From the NCBI GenBank assembly GCA_008180335.1, contig VTEF01000001.1, positions 560,636 through 624,635 on the forward strand: 64,000 bases of DNA, written 5' to 3'. A program made the translations under genes and the position numbers. The notes beneath the pieces were generated by a model. It did not search any database and was not told the origin of the DNA. It saw nothing but the letters and a program-made list of their open reading frames with translations. How positions within the stretch are numbered: the first letter of the stretch is position 1; each line of letters starts with the position of its first letter. The stretch is from Priestia megaterium (GTDB lineage Bacteria > Bacillota > Bacilli > Bacillales > Bacillaceae_H). Shown piece by piece: positions 18,556 through 28,451 of the stretch.

Positions 18556-19173
18556 GTGGAAGGGTTTTTGTTTTATTGGCTATCTTGGATAGGTTGGGTT
18601 ATTGCAACTTTCTTTATGCCAAAAACGAGTCAAAGGTGGAAGGTTACATGTATTATCCTTGCCAATATGATGTTAGCGACTACACCAATTAAAGTTGCAT
18701 CATTTCAGTTTAGCTGTACATATTTATTTTTATTTATTATTGCTTGTATGTATATAGCTTTATTCACTAGGTTACAACAACTGTATTACCTAGTAGTATC
18801 GCTTATTATTATGTTTGCATATGTAAGCTTTTGCTTGTTAGAATTGTATGATCCTGTATGGATTTTCTTAGACCGCCAATGGCTCATTGTATGCATGATC
18901 TTATATATTATCTTTATGCTTGTAAAGGATGCATCTGCTCGATTTGTCGTGTCAATTATGGGTTTACTAGCTGGTGATTTTTTATATGGTATGATCATTA
19001 GCCGTATTCCATTTCCTTACTATATAGGGGCATTATCTTTATTGGATATACTTGCGTTGATTATTGGCGCGTTATTTATCTGGGAATTATTTATTCATAT
19101 TTCAGCTTACATCGATTTAACGCTTTTAAAAAGCCAAAGGCAAAAGCAGGGTCCAATTAAGCAGAATAATTGA
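18556..19173 (+). CDS. yphA: YphA family integral membrane protein
   Basis: A 205-residue protein made almost entirely of hydrophobic segments, about six to seven predicted membrane helices, ending in a short basic tail (LLKSQRQKQGPIKQNN). Its position after fni/ypzI and size fit YphA (199 residues in B. subtilis). Function is unknown. The start is GTG 18556, 5 nt after GAGGAGGTGAA; an in-frame ATG at 18535 lies upstream of that site. B. subtilis yphB, expected next, is absent. Confidence 0.8.
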   Translation: MEGFLFYWLSWIGWVIATFFMPKTSQRWKVTCIILANMMLATTPIKVASFQFSCTYLFLFIIACMYIALFTRLQQLYYLVVSLIIMFAYVSFCLLELYDPVWIFLDRQWLIVCMILYIIFMLVKDASARFVVSIMGLLAGDFLYGMIISRIPFPYYIGALSLLDILALIIGALFIWELFIHISAYIDLTLLKSQRQKQGPIKQNN

Positions 19174-19280
19174 TTTGTTAAAATTTTATTGTTGTTAAGC
19201 ATGTTTTTTGATAAAATTATTTGATTGAAAGAGTAAACCTCTTTTTAAATTAATGCACATGAATAAAATAATTTGCTTGT

Positions 19281-19345
19281 GATCAATTGATCCCGCTTTA
19301 ACGGGCAATAAGACCCGCACTTCAAGGTGACTAAGTGGGGATGAA
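19281..19345. repeat. Structured, repeat-like intergenic element between yphA and der
   Basis: Three nested signals: the palindrome GATCAATTGATC (19281-19292), the small hairpin CCCG-CTTTAA-CGGG (19292-19305), and CACTT (19318-19322) facing AAGTGGGG (19333-19340). The stretch resembles dispersed intergenic elements or an IS200/IS605-type right end, but no transposase is nearby. This is a shape-based guess. Confidence 0.4.
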
Positions 19346-19378
19346 GGAATTCTCCGCTGTTTAAAGTTTCACTTTTTT

Positions 19379-19413
19379 GAGGTCATGCATGTATGTTGCA
19401 TGACCTCCATTTT
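19379..19413 (+). terminator. Intrinsic terminator upstream of der
   Basis: GAGGTCATGCA (19379-19389) and TGCATGACCTC (19397-19407) form a perfect 11-bp stem, followed by CATTTTT. It would end yphA transcripts or a small RNA covering the preceding element. Confidence 0.8.
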
Positions 19414-19529
19414 TGAAAATGAATGATCTTATGTATTTAAAAATAACGTTCCATGAACAATCAATGTTTTTATGAGCAGGGTTGAGTTAAACTTATACAT
19501 AGACAAGATCAAGGAAAGGAAAGATTGTT

Positions 19530-20840
19530 ATGCCAAAACCAATTATTGCTATTGTTGGCCGTCCCAACGTAGGGAAATCCACAATTTTTAACCGAATTGT
19601 AGGAGAACGAGTATCAATTGTAGAAGACATTCCAGGTGTTACCCGTGATCGAATTTATAGCTCTGGTGAGTGGTTAAACATGGATTTCAATATTATTGAT
19701 ACAGGTGGTATTGATATTGGAGATGAGCCATTTTTAGAGCAAATTAAGCAACAAGCTGAAATTGCGATTGATGAAGCAGATGTAATCATTTTTCTAGTTA
19801 ATGGCCGTGATGGCATTACTGCTGCGGATGAAGAAGTAGCAAAAATTTTATATAAATCAAAAAAACCAGTTGTTTTAGCTGTGAACAAAATCGACAATCC
19901 GGAAATGAAAGAATTAATTTACGATTTTTATGCATTAGGCTATGGAGAACCATTTCCGATTTCAGGAACGCATGGGCTGGGATTAGGTGATTTATTAGAT
20001 GAAGCAGCGAAGCATTTTCCGAAAGATGAAGATGAAGATTATGGTGATGAAGTAATCAAGTTCTCGTTGATCGGCCGACCAAATGTAGGGAAATCTTCTT
20101 TAGTCAATGCGTTATTAGGAGAAGATCGGGTTATTGTAAGTAATATTGCAGGAACAACCCGTGATGCAATTGATACAAAGTTTACAAAAGAAGATCAAGA
20201 GTATGTTGTAATCGATACAGCTGGTATGCGTAAACGCGGAAAAGTATATGAAAGTACAGAAAAATATAGTGTATTACGTGCATTAAGAGCCATTGAGCGT
20301 TCAGATGTTGTCTTAGTGGTATTAAATGCTGAAGAAGGTATTATCGAACAAGATAAGAAGATTGCTGGCTATGCGCAAGAAGCAGGTAAGGCTGTTGTTA
20401 TTGTAGTGAACAAATGGGATACGATTGAAAAAGATGAAAAGACAATGAAGAAATTTGAAGAAAACGTCCGTGAGCATTTTCAATTTTTAAGCTATGCTCC
20501 AATTGTGTTTTTATCCGCGAAAACGAAAAAGCGCACTCATACATTACTGCCAATGATTAATCTAGCAAATGAAAGTCATTCAATTCGTGTAGAAACAAGT
20601 ATTTTAAATGATGTCATTATGGATGCAGTAGCAATGAATCCAACACCAACTCATAATGGTAATCGATTAAAAATCTATTATACAACTCAAGTAGCAGTGA
20701 AGCCGCCAACATTTGTTGTATTTGTAAATGACCCGGAATTATTACACTTCTCTTATCAACGCTTTTTAGAAAATAAACTGCGCCAAGCCTTTGGTTTTGA
20801 AGGAACACCAATCAAAATTATTGCTAGACCAAGAAAATAA
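19530..20840 (+). CDS. der: Ribosome-assembly GTPase Der (EngA)
   Basis: A 436-residue essential GTPase with two tandem G domains. The first has GRPNVGKST near residue 10, DTGG and NKID; the second has GRPNVGKSS near residue 185, DTAG and NKWD. A C-terminal KH-like domain follows. It acts in maturation of the 50S ribosomal subunit. The ATG follows AAGGAAAGGAAAG. It is followed by gpsA after 17 nt, as in B. subtilis. Confidence 0.97.
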   Translation: MPKPIIAIVGRPNVGKSTIFNRIVGERVSIVEDIPGVTRDRIYSSGEWLNMDFNIIDTGGIDIGDEPFLEQIKQQAEIAIDEADVIIFLVNGRDGITAADEEVAKILYKSKKPVVLAVNKIDNPEMKELIYDFYALGYGEPFPISGTHGLGLGDLLDEAAKHFPKDEDEDYGDEVIKFSLIGRPNVGKSSLVNALLGEDRVIVSNIAGTTRDAIDTKFTKEDQEYVVIDTAGMRKRGKVYESTEKYSVLRALRAIERSDVVLVVLNAEEGIIEQDKKIAGYAQEAGKAVVIVVNKWDTIEKDEKTMKKFEENVREHFQFLSYAPIVFLSAKTKKRTHTLLPMINLANESHSIRVETSILNDVIMDAVAMNPTPTHNGNRLKIYYTTQVAVKPPTFVVFVNDPELLHFSYQRFLENKLRQAFGFEGTPIKIIARPRK

Positions 20841-20857
20841 TAAGGGATGTGAATGAC

Positions 20858-21898
20858 ATGGAAAGAATTGCAGTATTAGGTGCAGGAAGTTGGGGGACAG
20901 CATTAGGGTTTGTATTAGCTGAGAATGGTCATGATGTTCGAATTTGGGGACATCGTCAAGCGATAATTGATCAAATTAACTCCGTCCATCAAAATGAGAA
21001 GTATCTCCCTGGGGTAGAGCTGCCAAGCAGTATCAAAGGTTACACTTCTATACAAGAAGCGATTCAAGGAGTAGAGACGATTATCCTTGCAGTTCCAACG
21101 AAAGCTGTTCGAGAAGTATTACAATCTCTTGTTCAAGTAGCTACTCGCCCATTGACAATTGTCCATGTTAGTAAAGGGATAGAGCCTGATACGTTACTTC
21201 GGATTTCAGAAATGATTGAACAAGAGGTGGCATCAGACTTATTAAAAGATGTGGTAGTCTTATCAGGACCTAGTCATGCTGAGGAAGTGAGCAGAAGACA
21301 ACCAACAACGGTTACATCATCTTCTAAAAATATGAAAGCTGCGGAAAAGGTCCAAGATTTATTTAATAACCAACAATATTTCCGCGTATACACGAATCCA
21401 GATGTGATTGGTGTAGAAATAGGTGGCGCGCTAAAAAATATTATTGCTCTAGCAGCTGGTATCACAGATGGTCTTGGTTATGGAGACAATGCAAAAGCTG
21501 CGCTCATGACGCGTGGGTTAGCTGAAATAGCTCGTTTAGGAAGTGTGCTCGGAGCCAATCCACTCACCTTTTCAGGGCTAACAGGGATTGGCGACTTAAT
21601 TGTTACATGTACAAGCGTTCATTCTCGGAATTGGCGTGCTGGTCATATGCTTGGAAAAGGACACAATTTAGAAGAAGTGCTAGAGAATATGGGAATGGTG
21701 GTAGAAGGTGTCCGAACAACGAAAGCAGCTTATCAATTAGCAAAGAAATACAATGTGAAAATGCCGATTGCTATGGCCTTATATGAAGTGCTTTTTAACA
21801 ATGTAAGTGCTAAAGATGCTGTAGATTCGTTAATGTCTCGTACGAAGACACATGAAATGGAAGATTTAGCAAATATTTTAGGGGAAAGATTGAACTAA
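20858..21898 (+). CDS. gpsA: NAD(P)-dependent glycerol-3-phosphate dehydrogenase
   Basis: A 346-residue enzyme that reduces dihydroxyacetone phosphate to sn-glycerol-3-phosphate for phospholipid synthesis. The nucleotide site is [12 protein letters not shown]; the catalytic Lys is in [13 protein letters not shown], and [14 protein letters not shown] is conserved. ATG 20858 is preferred to in-frame GTG 20849 because the GGATGTGA ribosome site overlaps the latter. It is coupled with der, and the transcript ends at a strong terminator. Confidence 0.96.
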   Translation: MERIAVLGAGSWGTALGFVLAENGHDVRIWGHRQAIIDQINSVHQNEKYLPGVELPSSIKGYTSIQEAIQGVETIILAVPTKAVREVLQSLVQVATRPLTIVHVSKGIEPDTLLRISEMIEQEVASDLLKDVVVLSGPSHAEEVSRRQPTTVTSSSKNMKAAEKVQDLFNNQQYFRVYTNPDVIGVEIGGALKNIIALAAGITDGLGYGDNAKAALMTRGLAEIARLGSVLGANPLTFSGLTGIGDLIVTCTSVHSRNWRAGHMLGKGHNLEEVLENMGMVVEGVRTTKAAYQLAKKYNVKMPIAMALYEVLFNNVSAKDAVDSLMSRTKTHEMEDLANILGERLN

Positions 21899-22012
21899 TA
21901 TATAAAGAAATGTTCAAAAAATAGGCAATTGGTGATGCGTAATTGCTTATAGTTGCATAAAATAACGTGTAAATAAAGATGAGTAGAACTGTGTATGGGA
22001 ATATTTAGTTGG

Positions 22013-22049
22013 AGCTGAAACAAAGTGCCCCTTTTGTTTCAGCTTTTTT
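22013..22049 (+). terminator. Terminator of der-gpsA
   Basis: AGCTGAAACAAA (22013-22024) and TTTGTTTCAGCT (22033-22044) form a perfect 12-bp stem with a six-T tail. Confidence 0.93.
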
Positions 22050-22166
22050 GTCTTTTAATATAAAGCAGCAGTCTATTCTTTTGCTAGAAGAGCTAATTCA
22101 ATTATTTTCGGTCCTAAAGGTGATACCCTATGGTATAATTAGCTTCAGAAAGGGAGTTGATGGAAC

Positions 22167-22373
22167 ATGTCACCGGCGCTGCTGAAAATGTGGATTTCGC
22201 TTGGGTCAATCGCATTTATGTTTATTTCTGTGTTTTCTATATACTTTAGTCGTTATAAAATCAAAAATCGATTATTTAAATTTGTACTCGCTTTCATTGC
22301 TTACATATTAATGATTTTAGCCGGCTTTATCGTTGTTATGGTAGTGTTTAGTGGGCCTACAACTGGTACTTAA
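22167..22373 (+). CDS. yphE: YphE, DUF2768 family membrane protein
   Basis: A 68-residue protein with two membrane helices separated by a short basic loop (FSRYKIKNRLFK), ending in FSGPTTGT. N-terminal MSPALLKMWIS and the tail are typical of DUF2768 proteins that lie between gpsA and spoIVA. An extended -10 (TGGTATAAT, ending near 22138) lies upstream and GGGAG precedes the ATG. Function is unknown; the locus context suggests sporulation. Confidence 0.85.
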   Translation: MSPALLKMWISLGSIAFMFISVFSIYFSRYKIKNRLFKFVLAFIAYILMILAGFIVVMVVFSGPTTGT

Positions 22374-22405
22374 CGAAACTCATATAATTGATAGGATGAG
22401 ATACA

Positions 22406-23131
22406 GTGAGAAAAATCTTATTATTTTTAACTTTCTGTGTAAATTTAATCTTACTATCCGCATGCTTATATCCAGATGAAAAACTATCTAAAAATCAAGT
22501 AGCGTATAAAGATCAAATTGTAGCGGTACAGACAGCGGTAGAAAGTTTTAAAACAGATAATGAAGGATTATTACCCATAAAAACAAAGGAAATGAATACA
22601 CCAATATATCAAAAGTATCCGGTAGAATTTAATAAATTAATTCCAAAGTATATGCAAGAACCTCCAGGTACATCTTTTGAAAATGGCGGGGTATTCTCTT
22701 ATATGCTGATTGATGTTGAAACGAAGCCGACAGTGAAATTATTAGATTTACGTATTGCTGAGAAAATCAGGGAAGTCAATATTCATTTGAATCTATATCG
22801 TCAAAATCATAAAGGCTATGCACCATTTAAAGATGTAATCGCAGACGGTGTCTTTTCCATTGACTATAAGAAATTAAATATGAAAGAGCCTCCTTCTGTC
22901 ATTAGCCCTTACACTGGAAACAGTCTTCCTCTTATTTTAAATCACAAAGGAGAGTTGTTTGTTGATTATTCTGCAGACTTATATGCTGCGTTGAAAAAAT
23001 ATAATCATACCTATAAAGAGGGGGATGACATAAGGAGAATTTTAGTAGACAATACGGACTTTGTACCAGCATATTCCCTCCCTTATACTGTTAATGAAAA
23101 AAATAATGAACCAATATTTTTAGAAAAATGA
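22406..23131 (+). CDS. yphF: YphF, predicted lipoprotein
   Basis: A 241-residue lipoprotein. The signal peptide ends with lipobox LSAC (residues 17-20 region), so the mature protein would be anchored by Cys on the outer face of the membrane. The rest is soluble without a recognised catalytic motif. Position between yphE and spoIVA matches YphF. The start is GTG 22406 with an AGGATGAGA-like site. A terminator follows. Confidence 0.82.
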   Translation: MRKILLFLTFCVNLILLSACLYPDEKLSKNQVAYKDQIVAVQTAVESFKTDNEGLLPIKTKEMNTPIYQKYPVEFNKLIPKYMQEPPGTSFENGGVFSYMLIDVETKPTVKLLDLRIAEKIREVNIHLNLYRQNHKGYAPFKDVIADGVFSIDYKKLNMKEPPSVISPYTGNSLPLILNHKGELFVDYSADLYAALKKYNHTYKEGDDIRRILVDNTDFVPAYSLPYTVNEKNNEPIFLEK

Positions 23132-23137
23132 GTCATG

Positions 23138-23180
23138 AACCCTTTCTCTTTGAATAAAATTCAGAGAGAAGGGGTTTTCT
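23138..23180 (+). terminator. Terminator of yphE-yphF
   Basis: AACCCTTTCTCTTTGAA and TTCAGAGAGAAGGGGTT form a long imperfect stem ending in TTTTCTCTTTC. Confidence 0.85.
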
Positions 23181-23261
23181 CTTTCTTATCTAAAATTAAA
23201 GCTTAACATAATGACTAAGTCAGCATGTGTGTGAAAAAAATCATAAATTTTTCGATCGAAA

Positions 23262-23292
23262 GTCATATTTTAATAGGACAACGTCATAACTA
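23262..23292 (+). promoter_or_regulatory. Candidate SigE promoter of spoIVA
   Basis: GTCATATT (23262-23269) is a perfect SigE-type -35. The -10 candidate CATAACTA (23285-23292) is a poor match, so only the -35 is convincing. spoIVA is known to be SigE-controlled in B. subtilis. Confidence 0.4.
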
Positions 23293-23360
23293 TATAGTGT
23301 CCTAATTTACTCTCGCAATGGATGTCATATCCTATGAACTCATAGATCGGAGGGGATCTT

Positions 23361-24839
23361 TTGGAAAAGGTGGATGTGTTTAAAGATATCGCTGAACGTA
23401 CAGGAGGCGATATATATTTAGGTGTAGTTGGAGCAGTTCGTACAGGGAAATCAACATTTATTAAAAAGTTTATGGAACTAGTGGTGATACCTCATATTGA
23501 AAATGAGGCGGAAAGAGCTAGAACACAAGACGAACTGCCGCAAAGTGCTGCAGGGAAAACGATTATGACAACTGAGCCGAAATTCGTTCCAAATCAAGCT
23601 GTAAATGTTCAAGTGGACGATGGCCTAGAAGTTAACATAAGATTGGTTGACTGTGTCGGATATACTGTACCTGGTGCAAAAGGATACGAAGATGAAAATG
23701 GACCACGTATGATTAACACCCCGTGGTATGAAGAACCTATTCCATTTCATGAAGCAGCTGAAATTGGAACTCGAAAAGTCATTCAAGAGCATTCAACAAT
23801 TGGCGTAGTCATTACAACAGATGGTTCGATTGGAGATATTCCGCGTCAAGATTATATTGAAGCAGAAGAGAGAGTTATTAACGAATTAAAAGAAGTTGGA
23901 AAGCCGTTTATTATGGTGATCAACACGGTGCAGCCATATCATCCAGATACAGATAAATTACGAGCAAAATTAAATGAGCAATATGATATTCCAGTTCTTG
24001 CAATGAGTGTTGAAAGCATGCGCGATGGAGATGTTTTAAATGTCCTTCGTGAAGCATTGTATGAGTTCCCTGTATTGGAGGTAAATGTTAACTTACCAAG
24101 CTGGGTAATGGTGTTAAAAGATAAGCATTGGCTACGTGAGAGCTATCAAGAAGCAGTGAAAGAAACAGTGAAGGATATAAAAAGGTTAAGAGATGTAGAC
24201 CGAGTTGTTGAACAGTTTAGTGAGTTTGAATTTATTGATCAAGCACGCTTGACTGGAATTGAAATGGGGCAAGGGATTGCTGAGATTGATTTATATGCAC
24301 CGGATGATCTATATGATCAAATTTTAAAAGAAGTGGTAGGCGTTGAAATTAGAGGTCGTGATCATTTGTTGCAATTGATGCAAGAATTCGTTCATGCAAA
24401 AACAGAATATGATCAAGTATCTGACGCTTTACGTATGGTCAAACAGACAGGATATGGAGTGGCTGCTCCTTCTTTATCAGATATGAGCTTAGATGAGCCG
24501 GAAATTATTCGACAAGGGTCTCGTTTCGGAGTTCGATTAAAAGCTGTCGCACCATCAATTCACATGATTAAAGTAGACGTAGAATCAGAATTTGCACCAA
24601 TTATTGGGACGGAAAAACAAAGTGAAGAGCTTGTTCGCTATTTAATGCAAGACTTTGAAGACGATCCATTATCAATTTGGAATTCTGATATCTTTGGAAG
24701 ATCTTTAAGTTCGATTGTGCGTGAGGGAATTCAAGCAAAATTATCTCTTATGCCAGAGAATGCACGTTATAAATTGAAAGAGACGCTTGAACGAATTATC
24801 AACGAAGGATCAGGTGGCTTAATTGCAATTATTTTATAA
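23361..24839 (+). CDS. spoIVA: Spore coat morphogenetic ATPase SpoIVA
   Basis: A 492-residue protein that polymerises on the forespore surface using ATP and forms the basement layer of the coat. The Walker A GVVGAVRTGKST is at residues 21-32; the middle and C-terminal domains (QGSRFGVRLKAVAPSIHMIKV, ending GGLIAIIL) are almost identical to B. subtilis SpoIVA. The start is TTG 23361, 5-8 nt after CGGAGGGGAT, giving the usual 492 residues. It is monocistronic. It shows that the organism forms endospores. Confidence 0.98.
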   Translation: MEKVDVFKDIAERTGGDIYLGVVGAVRTGKSTFIKKFMELVVIPHIENEAERARTQDELPQSAAGKTIMTTEPKFVPNQAVNVQVDDGLEVNIRLVDCVGYTVPGAKGYEDENGPRMINTPWYEEPIPFHEAAEIGTRKVIQEHSTIGVVITTDGSIGDIPRQDYIEAEERVINELKEVGKPFIMVINTVQPYHPDTDKLRAKLNEQYDIPVLAMSVESMRDGDVLNVLREALYEFPVLEVNVNLPSWVMVLKDKHWLRESYQEAVKETVKDIKRLRDVDRVVEQFSEFEFIDQARLTGIEMGQGIAEIDLYAPDDLYDQILKEVVGVEIRGRDHLLQLMQEFVHAKTEYDQVSDALRMVKQTGYGVAAPSLSDMSLDEPEIIRQGSRFGVRLKAVAPSIHMIKVDVESEFAPIIGTEKQSEELVRYLMQDFEDDPLSIWNSDIFGRSLSSIVREGIQAKLSLMPENARYKLKETLERIINEGSGGLIAIIL

Positions 24840-24877
24840 AGGCGAGTATCAAATAAGACTATGACTTAGACGATTTC

Positions 24878-24901
24878 AGGCTCTTTGAAGGAGCCTTTTT
24901 C
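24878..24901 (+). terminator. Terminator of spoIVA
   Basis: AGGCTC (24878-24883) pairs with GAGCCT (24891-24896), followed by TTTTTC. Confidence 0.8.
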
Positions 24902-25209
24902 TTTTGCAGGCATGTTCTATAAAATCAAGATTACATCATTTATTTAGGTATAATTATTATTGATCGTAGAAAAAATTGTAAAATAAGGATAGGTAAGGGA
25001 ATTTAACGAACGTATGTTTTTAAAACAAATAGGAATCGCGCATTTTCTGCTTGCTATGGAGGTAGTGATATGTTAATCTTTTAACAGAAATCGATTGATC
25101 ATATTTGTTTTATTACATAAATTTGTCAAGTGAAATGAAAAACGTTGAATTCTTGAAGAGAATCGTTTATTATTAGGCTTGTCAATACATAGGCCATGTA
25201 TAATATCTA
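24902..25209. other. Long non-coding region before hbs
   Basis: No gene with a ribosome site is visible in this A/T-rich stretch. A TTGTCA and a TATAAT occur near 25180-25205 but with only a 14-nt spacer. It probably holds further hbs promoters, as hbs is known to be multiply promoted in B. subtilis. Confidence 0.4.
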
Positions 25210-25237
25210 TTTAGTTTGTTAACAAATGAGATATAAT
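25210..25237 (+). promoter_or_regulatory. Promoter of hbs with an embedded palindrome
   Basis: TTTAGT (25210-25215), 16-nt spacer and TATAAT (25232-25237). The spacer holds the perfect palindrome TTTGTTAACAAA (25215-25226), a possible operator. Confidence 0.5.
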
Positions 25238-25238
25238 G

Positions 25239-25276
25239 AATTGCTAGATTCCTTTTACTTAGAGATTCTAGTAATT
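25239..25276 (+). promoter_or_regulatory. Leader hairpin of hbs
   Basis: AATTGCTAGA (25239-25248) and TCTAGTAATT (25267-25276) form a 10-bp stem with one G-U in the 5' leader. It may stabilise the mRNA; there is no U-tract. Confidence 0.45.
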
Positions 25277-25316
25277 AGTTATTATATGATCCGATTTTTG
25301 GGAGGAGGTGAATAGC

Positions 25317-25589
25317 ATGAACAAGACAGAATTAATCAATGCTGTTGCAGAAGCAAGTGAGCTTTCAAAAAAGGACGCTACAAAAGCAGTTGATGCTGTT
25401 TTTGATACAATTTTAGATGCTTTAAAAAATGGTGATAAAGTACAACTGATTGGTTTCGGTAACTTTGAAGTGCGTGAGCGTGCTGCACGTAAAGGTCGTA
25501 ATCCTCAAACAGGTGAGGAAATCGAAATTGCTGCAAGCAAAGTTCCTGCATTCAAACCAGGTAAAGCTCTTAAAGATGCTGTAAAATAA
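25317..25589 (+). CDS. hbs: Nucleoid protein HBsu (HU)
   Basis: A 90-residue HU-family DNA-bending protein, the main nucleoid protein of Bacillus. The DNA-binding signature [21 protein letters not shown] and the [14 protein letters not shown] end are typical. The start is ATG 25317, 6 nt after GGAGGAGGTGA; an in-frame GTG at 25308 falls inside that site. It is single-gene, between a palindromic promoter region and a strong terminator. Confidence 0.98.
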   Translation: MNKTELINAVAEASELSKKDATKAVDAVFDTILDALKNGDKVQLIGFGNFEVRERAARKGRNPQTGEEIEIAASKVPAFKPGKALKDAVK

Positions 25590-25636
25590 TATCTACATAA
25601 AATGGCTTTATTCATAGCCGTTTAGAAAAGAGCTTT

Positions 25637-25669
25637 GAAAGGTCGCACATTCTGCGGCCTTTCTTTTTT
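25637..25669 (+). terminator. Terminator of hbs
   Basis: GAAAGGTCGCA (25637-25647) and TGCGGCCTTTC (25653-25663 region) form an 11-bp stem with one G-U, followed by six T. Confidence 0.93.
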
Positions 25670-25739
25670 GCCTTTACCACATACATATGCTAGAATTTTT
25701 TTAACTAAGTCGTAATGAAACGAATGGGAGGTTAACAAC

Positions 25740-26306
25740 ATGTCGTCTATAAACAAAGAACAGATTGAACAAGCGGTAAGACAAATTCTAGAAGCGATTG
25801 GTGAAGACCCAGATCGTGAAGGTTTATTAGATACGCCAAAACGTGTTGCTAAAATGTATGCGGAAGTGTTTTCAGGATTAAATGAAGACCCGAAAGAACA
25901 TTTTAAAACTGTTTTCGGTGAAGATCACGAAGAGCTAGTTCTTGTAAAGGACATTGCCTTTTACTCGATGTGTGAACATCATCTGATCCCCTTTTATGGT
26001 AAAGTGCATGTTGCTTACATCCCTAAAGGTGGTCGAGTTACAGGGTTAAGTAAACTAGCAAGAGCCGTTGAAGCGGTAGCAAAACGTCCACAATTGCAAG
26101 AACGCATTACGTCTACAGTAGCAGACTCGATTGTTGAATCATTAGATCCACATGGTGTAATGGTTGTTGTTGAAGCGGAGCATATGTGTATGACAATGCG
26201 CGGTGTGAGAAAGCCAGGAGCAATGACGGTTACATCAGCGGTTCGAGGTGTCTTGCATGATGATCAGTCTGCACGGGCAGAAGTTTTATCGCTTATCAAA
26301 TCATAA
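25740..26306 (+). CDS. folE: GTP cyclohydrolase I (FolE/MtrA)
   Basis: A 188-residue enzyme converting GTP to dihydroneopterin triphosphate, the first step of folate synthesis. The zinc and active-site block [20 protein letters not shown] and the later [15 protein letters not shown] motif with the second Cys are intact, so it is the zinc-dependent type IA. The ATG follows GGGAGG. It is followed by mtrB after 23 nt, forming the mtrAB operon of B. subtilis. Confidence 0.97.
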   Translation: MSSINKEQIEQAVRQILEAIGEDPDREGLLDTPKRVAKMYAEVFSGLNEDPKEHFKTVFGEDHEELVLVKDIAFYSMCEHHLIPFYGKVHVAYIPKGGRVTGLSKLARAVEAVAKRPQLQERITSTVADSIVESLDPHGVMVVVEAEHMCMTMRGVRKPGAMTVTSAVRGVLHDDQSARAEVLSLIKS

Positions 26307-26329
26307 AGGCCTACATTGGAGGAAAAAAC

Positions 26330-26560
26330 ATGACACAAAAGAGTAATCCGGAATATATTGTAATCAAAGCAATAGAAGATGGGGTAAATGTAATCGGGTT
26401 AACGAGAGGGGCAGATACTCGCTTTCATCACTCTGAAAAGTTAGATAAAGGGGAAGTCATGATCGCTCAATTTACAGAACATACATCTGCGATTAAAATA
26501 AGAGGAAAAGCACAAATTCAAACGATTCACGGTGAAATAGAATCAGATGTAAAAAAATAA
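26330..26560 (+). CDS. mtrB: TRAP, trp RNA-binding attenuation protein
   Basis: A 76-residue subunit of the ring-shaped tryptophan-activated RNA-binding protein. RNA-contacting residues K37, K56 and R58 (the KKR set known from B. subtilis) are at the same numbers, and the tryptophan pocket segments [13 protein letters not shown] and [14 protein letters not shown] are conserved. When loaded with tryptophan it wraps (G/U)AG repeats. Its target, the trp leader at about 33612-33669, lies in this same window. The ATG follows TTGGAGG. It is the second gene of folE-mtrB. Confidence 0.97.
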   Translation: MTQKSNPEYIVIKAIEDGVNVIGLTRGADTRFHHSEKLDKGEVMIAQFTEHTSAIKIRGKAQIQTIHGEIESDVKK

Positions 26561-26583
26561 GCAGGGTTTTCCTGCTTTTATTT
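26560..26583 (+). terminator. Terminator of folE-mtrB
   Basis: AGCAGG (26560-26565) and CCTGCT (26571-26576) form a 6-bp stem with a T-rich tail; the left arm overlaps the mtrB stop codon. Confidence 0.8.
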
Positions 26584-26790
26584 ATATAGGCTTTTAGCAT
26601 ATATTTCATATCATCTAAGGTAACGGATCTTCCAGGTAACAGCGGTTGTTCTTAGGTGTCTTATGATTCGTTTTAAGAAAACATGCAAAGCAATAATCAG
26701 TTTCTTTTTTAAGAGAGAACGATAAGTTTAATCTGATTGCATTATTCGTAATAGGATTCATAATTTAAGCGTTAATTTAAGCTGTACTTA

Positions 26791-26799
26791 TGTTATAAT
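26791..26799 (+). promoter_or_regulatory. Extended -10 promoter of hepS
   Basis: TGTTATAAT is an extended -10 (TGnTATAAT) about 55 nt before hepS. No good -35 is seen. The rest of the 26590-26850 gap shows nothing else I can name. Confidence 0.5.
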
Positions 26800-26854
26800 T
26801 GACAGTATCGACTTATAACTGTCAAAAGTAGCAATTGAAAGGGAGACAAGGGTG

Positions 26855-27646
26855 ATGAATGTGCAAAACATCTATGATATCTTGACAAACATGAAAGAAC
26901 AAATTCATGTTGAATTGAGTCATCCATATGTCAAAAAATTTATTCAACATCCAACAATTGATGAAAATAAATTATTGTATATATGTTCGTTTTTAGCGAC
27001 TCTTTCACTTGAGAAACAAAAATTAAACCGCTGTGCACTGTCTGTTATGCTTGTTCAAACTGCACTTGATACCCACGACCTCGTCTCCACTCAAAATGTT
27101 AGAAGTGATGATGAACAACTGCATGAAAGACAATTGACGGTTTTAGCAGGTGACTATTACAGTGGTCTATACTATTATTACCTAGCTCAAACGGGTCAAT
27201 TGGATTTAATTAAAGCGATAGCATCTGCTATTAAAGAAATTAATATTGCAAAAATACACATATACAATAAACAATCGAATGATGTTCATGATATCATAAC
27301 AAACTTTTTAGTAGCTGAAACATCTCTTGTGCGATGTTTATGTAATTATTTCGAACGTGAAGAGTGGAAAGAATTAGTAGAACATGCATCTAATTTGAAC
27401 GGAATCTTAAAGCAACTAGACGCTTTAAAACTTAATCATTCCTCACTTTTACTAGATTATTTTAAAAAAATAGGGATGAAAGATGAACAGATCAGTGAGT
27501 TGCTTTATTCTTATACTCATGATTCAGTAACGGCTATTAAGCGGTATTTAAAAAGTGGTTTAGAGATCAATGAATTGTTGAGAAATCACTTGTTCGAGCT
27601 GACAAGCAGTCTAGAGCGACTGGAAAATGTTGTAGGAGAAGGGTAA
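26855..27646 (+). CDS. hepS: Heptaprenyl diphosphate synthase component I
   Basis: A 263-residue regulatory subunit that pairs with HepT to make the C35 side chain of menaquinone-7. It lacks the Asp-rich motifs of the catalytic subunit, as expected. Family features are the N-terminal helical repeats and [25 protein letters not shown]. In-frame GTG 26852 and ATG 26855 are adjacent; ATG is taken. Upstream AGGGAGAC serves as ribosome site. It is followed by menG after 5 nt. Confidence 0.93.
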   Translation: MNVQNIYDILTNMKEQIHVELSHPYVKKFIQHPTIDENKLLYICSFLATLSLEKQKLNRCALSVMLVQTALDTHDLVSTQNVRSDDEQLHERQLTVLAGDYYSGLYYYYLAQTGQLDLIKAIASAIKEINIAKIHIYNKQSNDVHDIITNFLVAETSLVRCLCNYFEREEWKELVEHASNLNGILKQLDALKLNHSSLLLDYFKKIGMKDEQISELLYSYTHDSVTAIKRYLKSGLEINELLRNHLFELTSSLERLENVVGEG

Positions 27647-27651
27647 AAAAT

Positions 27652-28356
27652 ATGCAGCAATCAAAAGAAGAACGCGTTCACGGTGTTTTTGAAAAAATTT
27701 ATAAAAATTATGACCAAATGAATTCAGTCATTAGTTTTCAACGCCATAAAGCATGGCGAAAAGATACAATGAAAAGAATGAATGTCCAGCCTGGTACAAC
27801 TTCACTTGATGTGTGTTGTGGAACAGCTGATTGGACATTAGCAATGGCTCAAGCGGTTGGAGAGCAAGGAAAAGCAATTGGTCTGGATTTTAGTCAAAAC
27901 ATGCTTAAAATTGGAAATGAAAAGGTGGCTAAATCTCCATTTTTAAATATAGAATTAATTCATGGAAATGCGATGGCACTACCTTTTGAGGATAATTCCT
28001 TTGACTATATAACGATCGGTTTTGGGCTAAGAAATGTTCCGGACTACATGAAAGCTTTAAAAGAGATGTACCGAGTTGTGAAGCCTGGGGGAAAAGTAGT
28101 CTGCCTTGAAACATCTCAACCGACAATGATTGGCTATCGTCAAGCTTATTTACTCTATTTTAAATATATTATGCCAGCTATCGGAAAACTAATAGCGAAA
28201 AGCTATAATGAGTATTCTTGGCTTCAAGAATCAGCTCGTGATTTTCCAGGATCAAAGGAGCTAGCATCTATGTTTAAAGAAGCAGGATTCAAAGATGTAG
28301 AAGTAAAAACGTACACAGGCGGAGTTGCAGCTATGCATCTAGGATATAAACGTTAA
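27652..28356 (+). CDS. menG: Demethylmenaquinone methyltransferase
   Basis: A 234-residue class I SAM-dependent methyltransferase performing the last step of menaquinone synthesis. The SAM site is [13 protein letters not shown]; MenG/UbiE signatures include [17 protein letters not shown] and [24 protein letters not shown]. The ATG follows GGAGAAGGG. Between hepS and hepT, the three form the gerC locus of B. subtilis. Confidence 0.96.
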   Translation: MQQSKEERVHGVFEKIYKNYDQMNSVISFQRHKAWRKDTMKRMNVQPGTTSLDVCCGTADWTLAMAQAVGEQGKAIGLDFSQNMLKIGNEKVAKSPFLNIELIHGNAMALPFEDNSFDYITIGFGLRNVPDYMKALKEMYRVVKPGGKVVCLETSQPTMIGYRQAYLLYFKYIMPAIGKLIAKSYNEYSWLQESARDFPGSKELASMFKEAGFKDVEVKTYTGGVAAMHLGYKR

Positions 28357-28451
28357 TTAAGTGAAGTGCTGACATTTATCTTAAATCAGGCTAATCTATT
28401 TAAAGATAAAATCATCATTTCAGCTTCTTTGTTAATGATGTTATAGTTTGA

